DNA of 64,000 nt from Bimastos eiseni (Eukaryota > Annelida > Clitellata > Crassiclitellata > Lumbricidae): positions 24,127,495 through 24,191,494 of the forward strand of contig OY365819.1 in assembly GCA_959347315.1 (NCBI GenBank), read 5' to 3'. The translations under genes were made by a program, and so were the position numbers. Positions 63,274 to 64,000 of the stretch are shown in pieces; positions within the stretch are counted from its first letter, which is position 1; every line of letters starts with the position of its first letter. The notes beneath the pieces were generated by a model. It ran no database searches, had not been told where the DNA came from, and saw nothing but the letters and a program-made list of their open reading frames with translations.

Positions 63274-64000
63274 ATGTAGTTTGCGCACTGAACCACCTTT
63301 CAATTAAATTTTACTTAAAATTTAATTTGGGTAACAAATAACAATAAGATCATCTATAACAATACCAGCTTGATATCCAGGTGACACTCGATATAGTATA
63401 ATAATAATAATAATAGTCGACTTTGTAAGTTTTGTATATTATAAACATTAATTTTATCGACTTAAGTAATGTAAAATATTGCTATTTAAATTATTAGAAT
63501 ATGGCTATGCCTACATTATTTCATGTTTTGTTGTGCAAGCATATATCCAAGAGGCCTACACTTTATTTTTGAAACAGGCCCACGAAAGCTTAATACGGCT
63601 GTGTTATGCAGACATCCTGGTCTGATTAATCTCACATTTACCTAAATCGCCTTTGAGTTGCATAACTAGAGCTGTGATAATATCATCACTTATTTACGCA
63701 ACATAGTGAACAGGAATCGATCAGTTTAAATAAACAGAATGAAATATTAGAAATACTGAAATTTAAATCCACAGCAGTCGACAATAGATTGTTAATGTCT
63801 CTTCTAGAGGTAACTGGTCAAATGCAAATCGTCTTTAGAATTGGTTTCATATTATAATCATAAACGAACCCAGACAATAATGCTTTTAAAACCGTTGGCA
63901 GTCTGTCGATGTTACATATTATCATGTATGCCTACGCGTATAAATTCTTTAAAGTTGGCCTCCACAGATTACATTAGAAAAAGCGTTTCTTTTAATGCCA
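63274..64000. other. AT-rich DNA, no gene seen
   Basis: Contains a short (AAT)n at 63398-63415. No other recognisable feature up to the window end. Confidence 0.45.

Overview
This is a eukaryotic, almost certainly metazoan, genomic window: genes are split by kilobase-scale introns with GT/AG junctions, the DNA is AT-rich, and many families of animal mobile elements are present. A short TTAGGG run, a tRNA-derived SINE and the RTE, CR1/L2-like and I-like LINEs suggest an invertebrate, perhaps marine, outside the arthropods. I cannot name the species.

The only host-type gene I can assemble is a degenerin/epithelial sodium channel (DEG/ENaC/ASIC superfamily) on the plus strand, 12433-37438. Seven exons join in phase to an open 542-codon product with both membrane segments. 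A paralogue lies tail to tail with it on the minus strand, at 50673-56685. Three of its exons are recognisable, with the same lengths and phases as their counterparts; the exon between the last two and everything upstream of exon 4 were not found. Both copies share an unusual GGT selectivity filter.

Most of the rest is mobile DNA. 960-2950 is an I-like LINE with RNase H. 3493-7000 is a split-gene element with an NCSGQNKN domain, and its 5' part recurs inverted at 38270-39730. Intron 1 of the channel gene holds a CR1/L2-like LINE and a Ty3/Gypsy element whose LTRs carry a hairpin minisatellite. Introns 2-6 hold LINE fragments, an RTE LINE, LINE 3' ends amplified with (AAT)n, a foldback element, a SINE with (GTAT)n and a second CR1/L2-like LINE. 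Between the two channel genes are a hAT transposon with a perfect 8-bp target duplication, a SWIM-domain element, a dead mariner fragment and several MITE-like repeats.

The right end is the least ordinary part. 54766-55088 is a MITE with telomere-like interior. 56789-57019 is a tRNA-derived SINE. 57424-57639 is an 80-bp-stem hairpin whose three mismatches would all be G-U pairs in a minus-strand RNA. 59814-61780 is a degenerate array in which a roughly 40-bp motif resembling the 28S rRNA helix 69-71 core (the R2 target region) recurs at least eight times, interspersed with small CGG/CCG hairpins. I recognise no protein there. A decayed hAT transposase C-terminus lies at 62930-63270.
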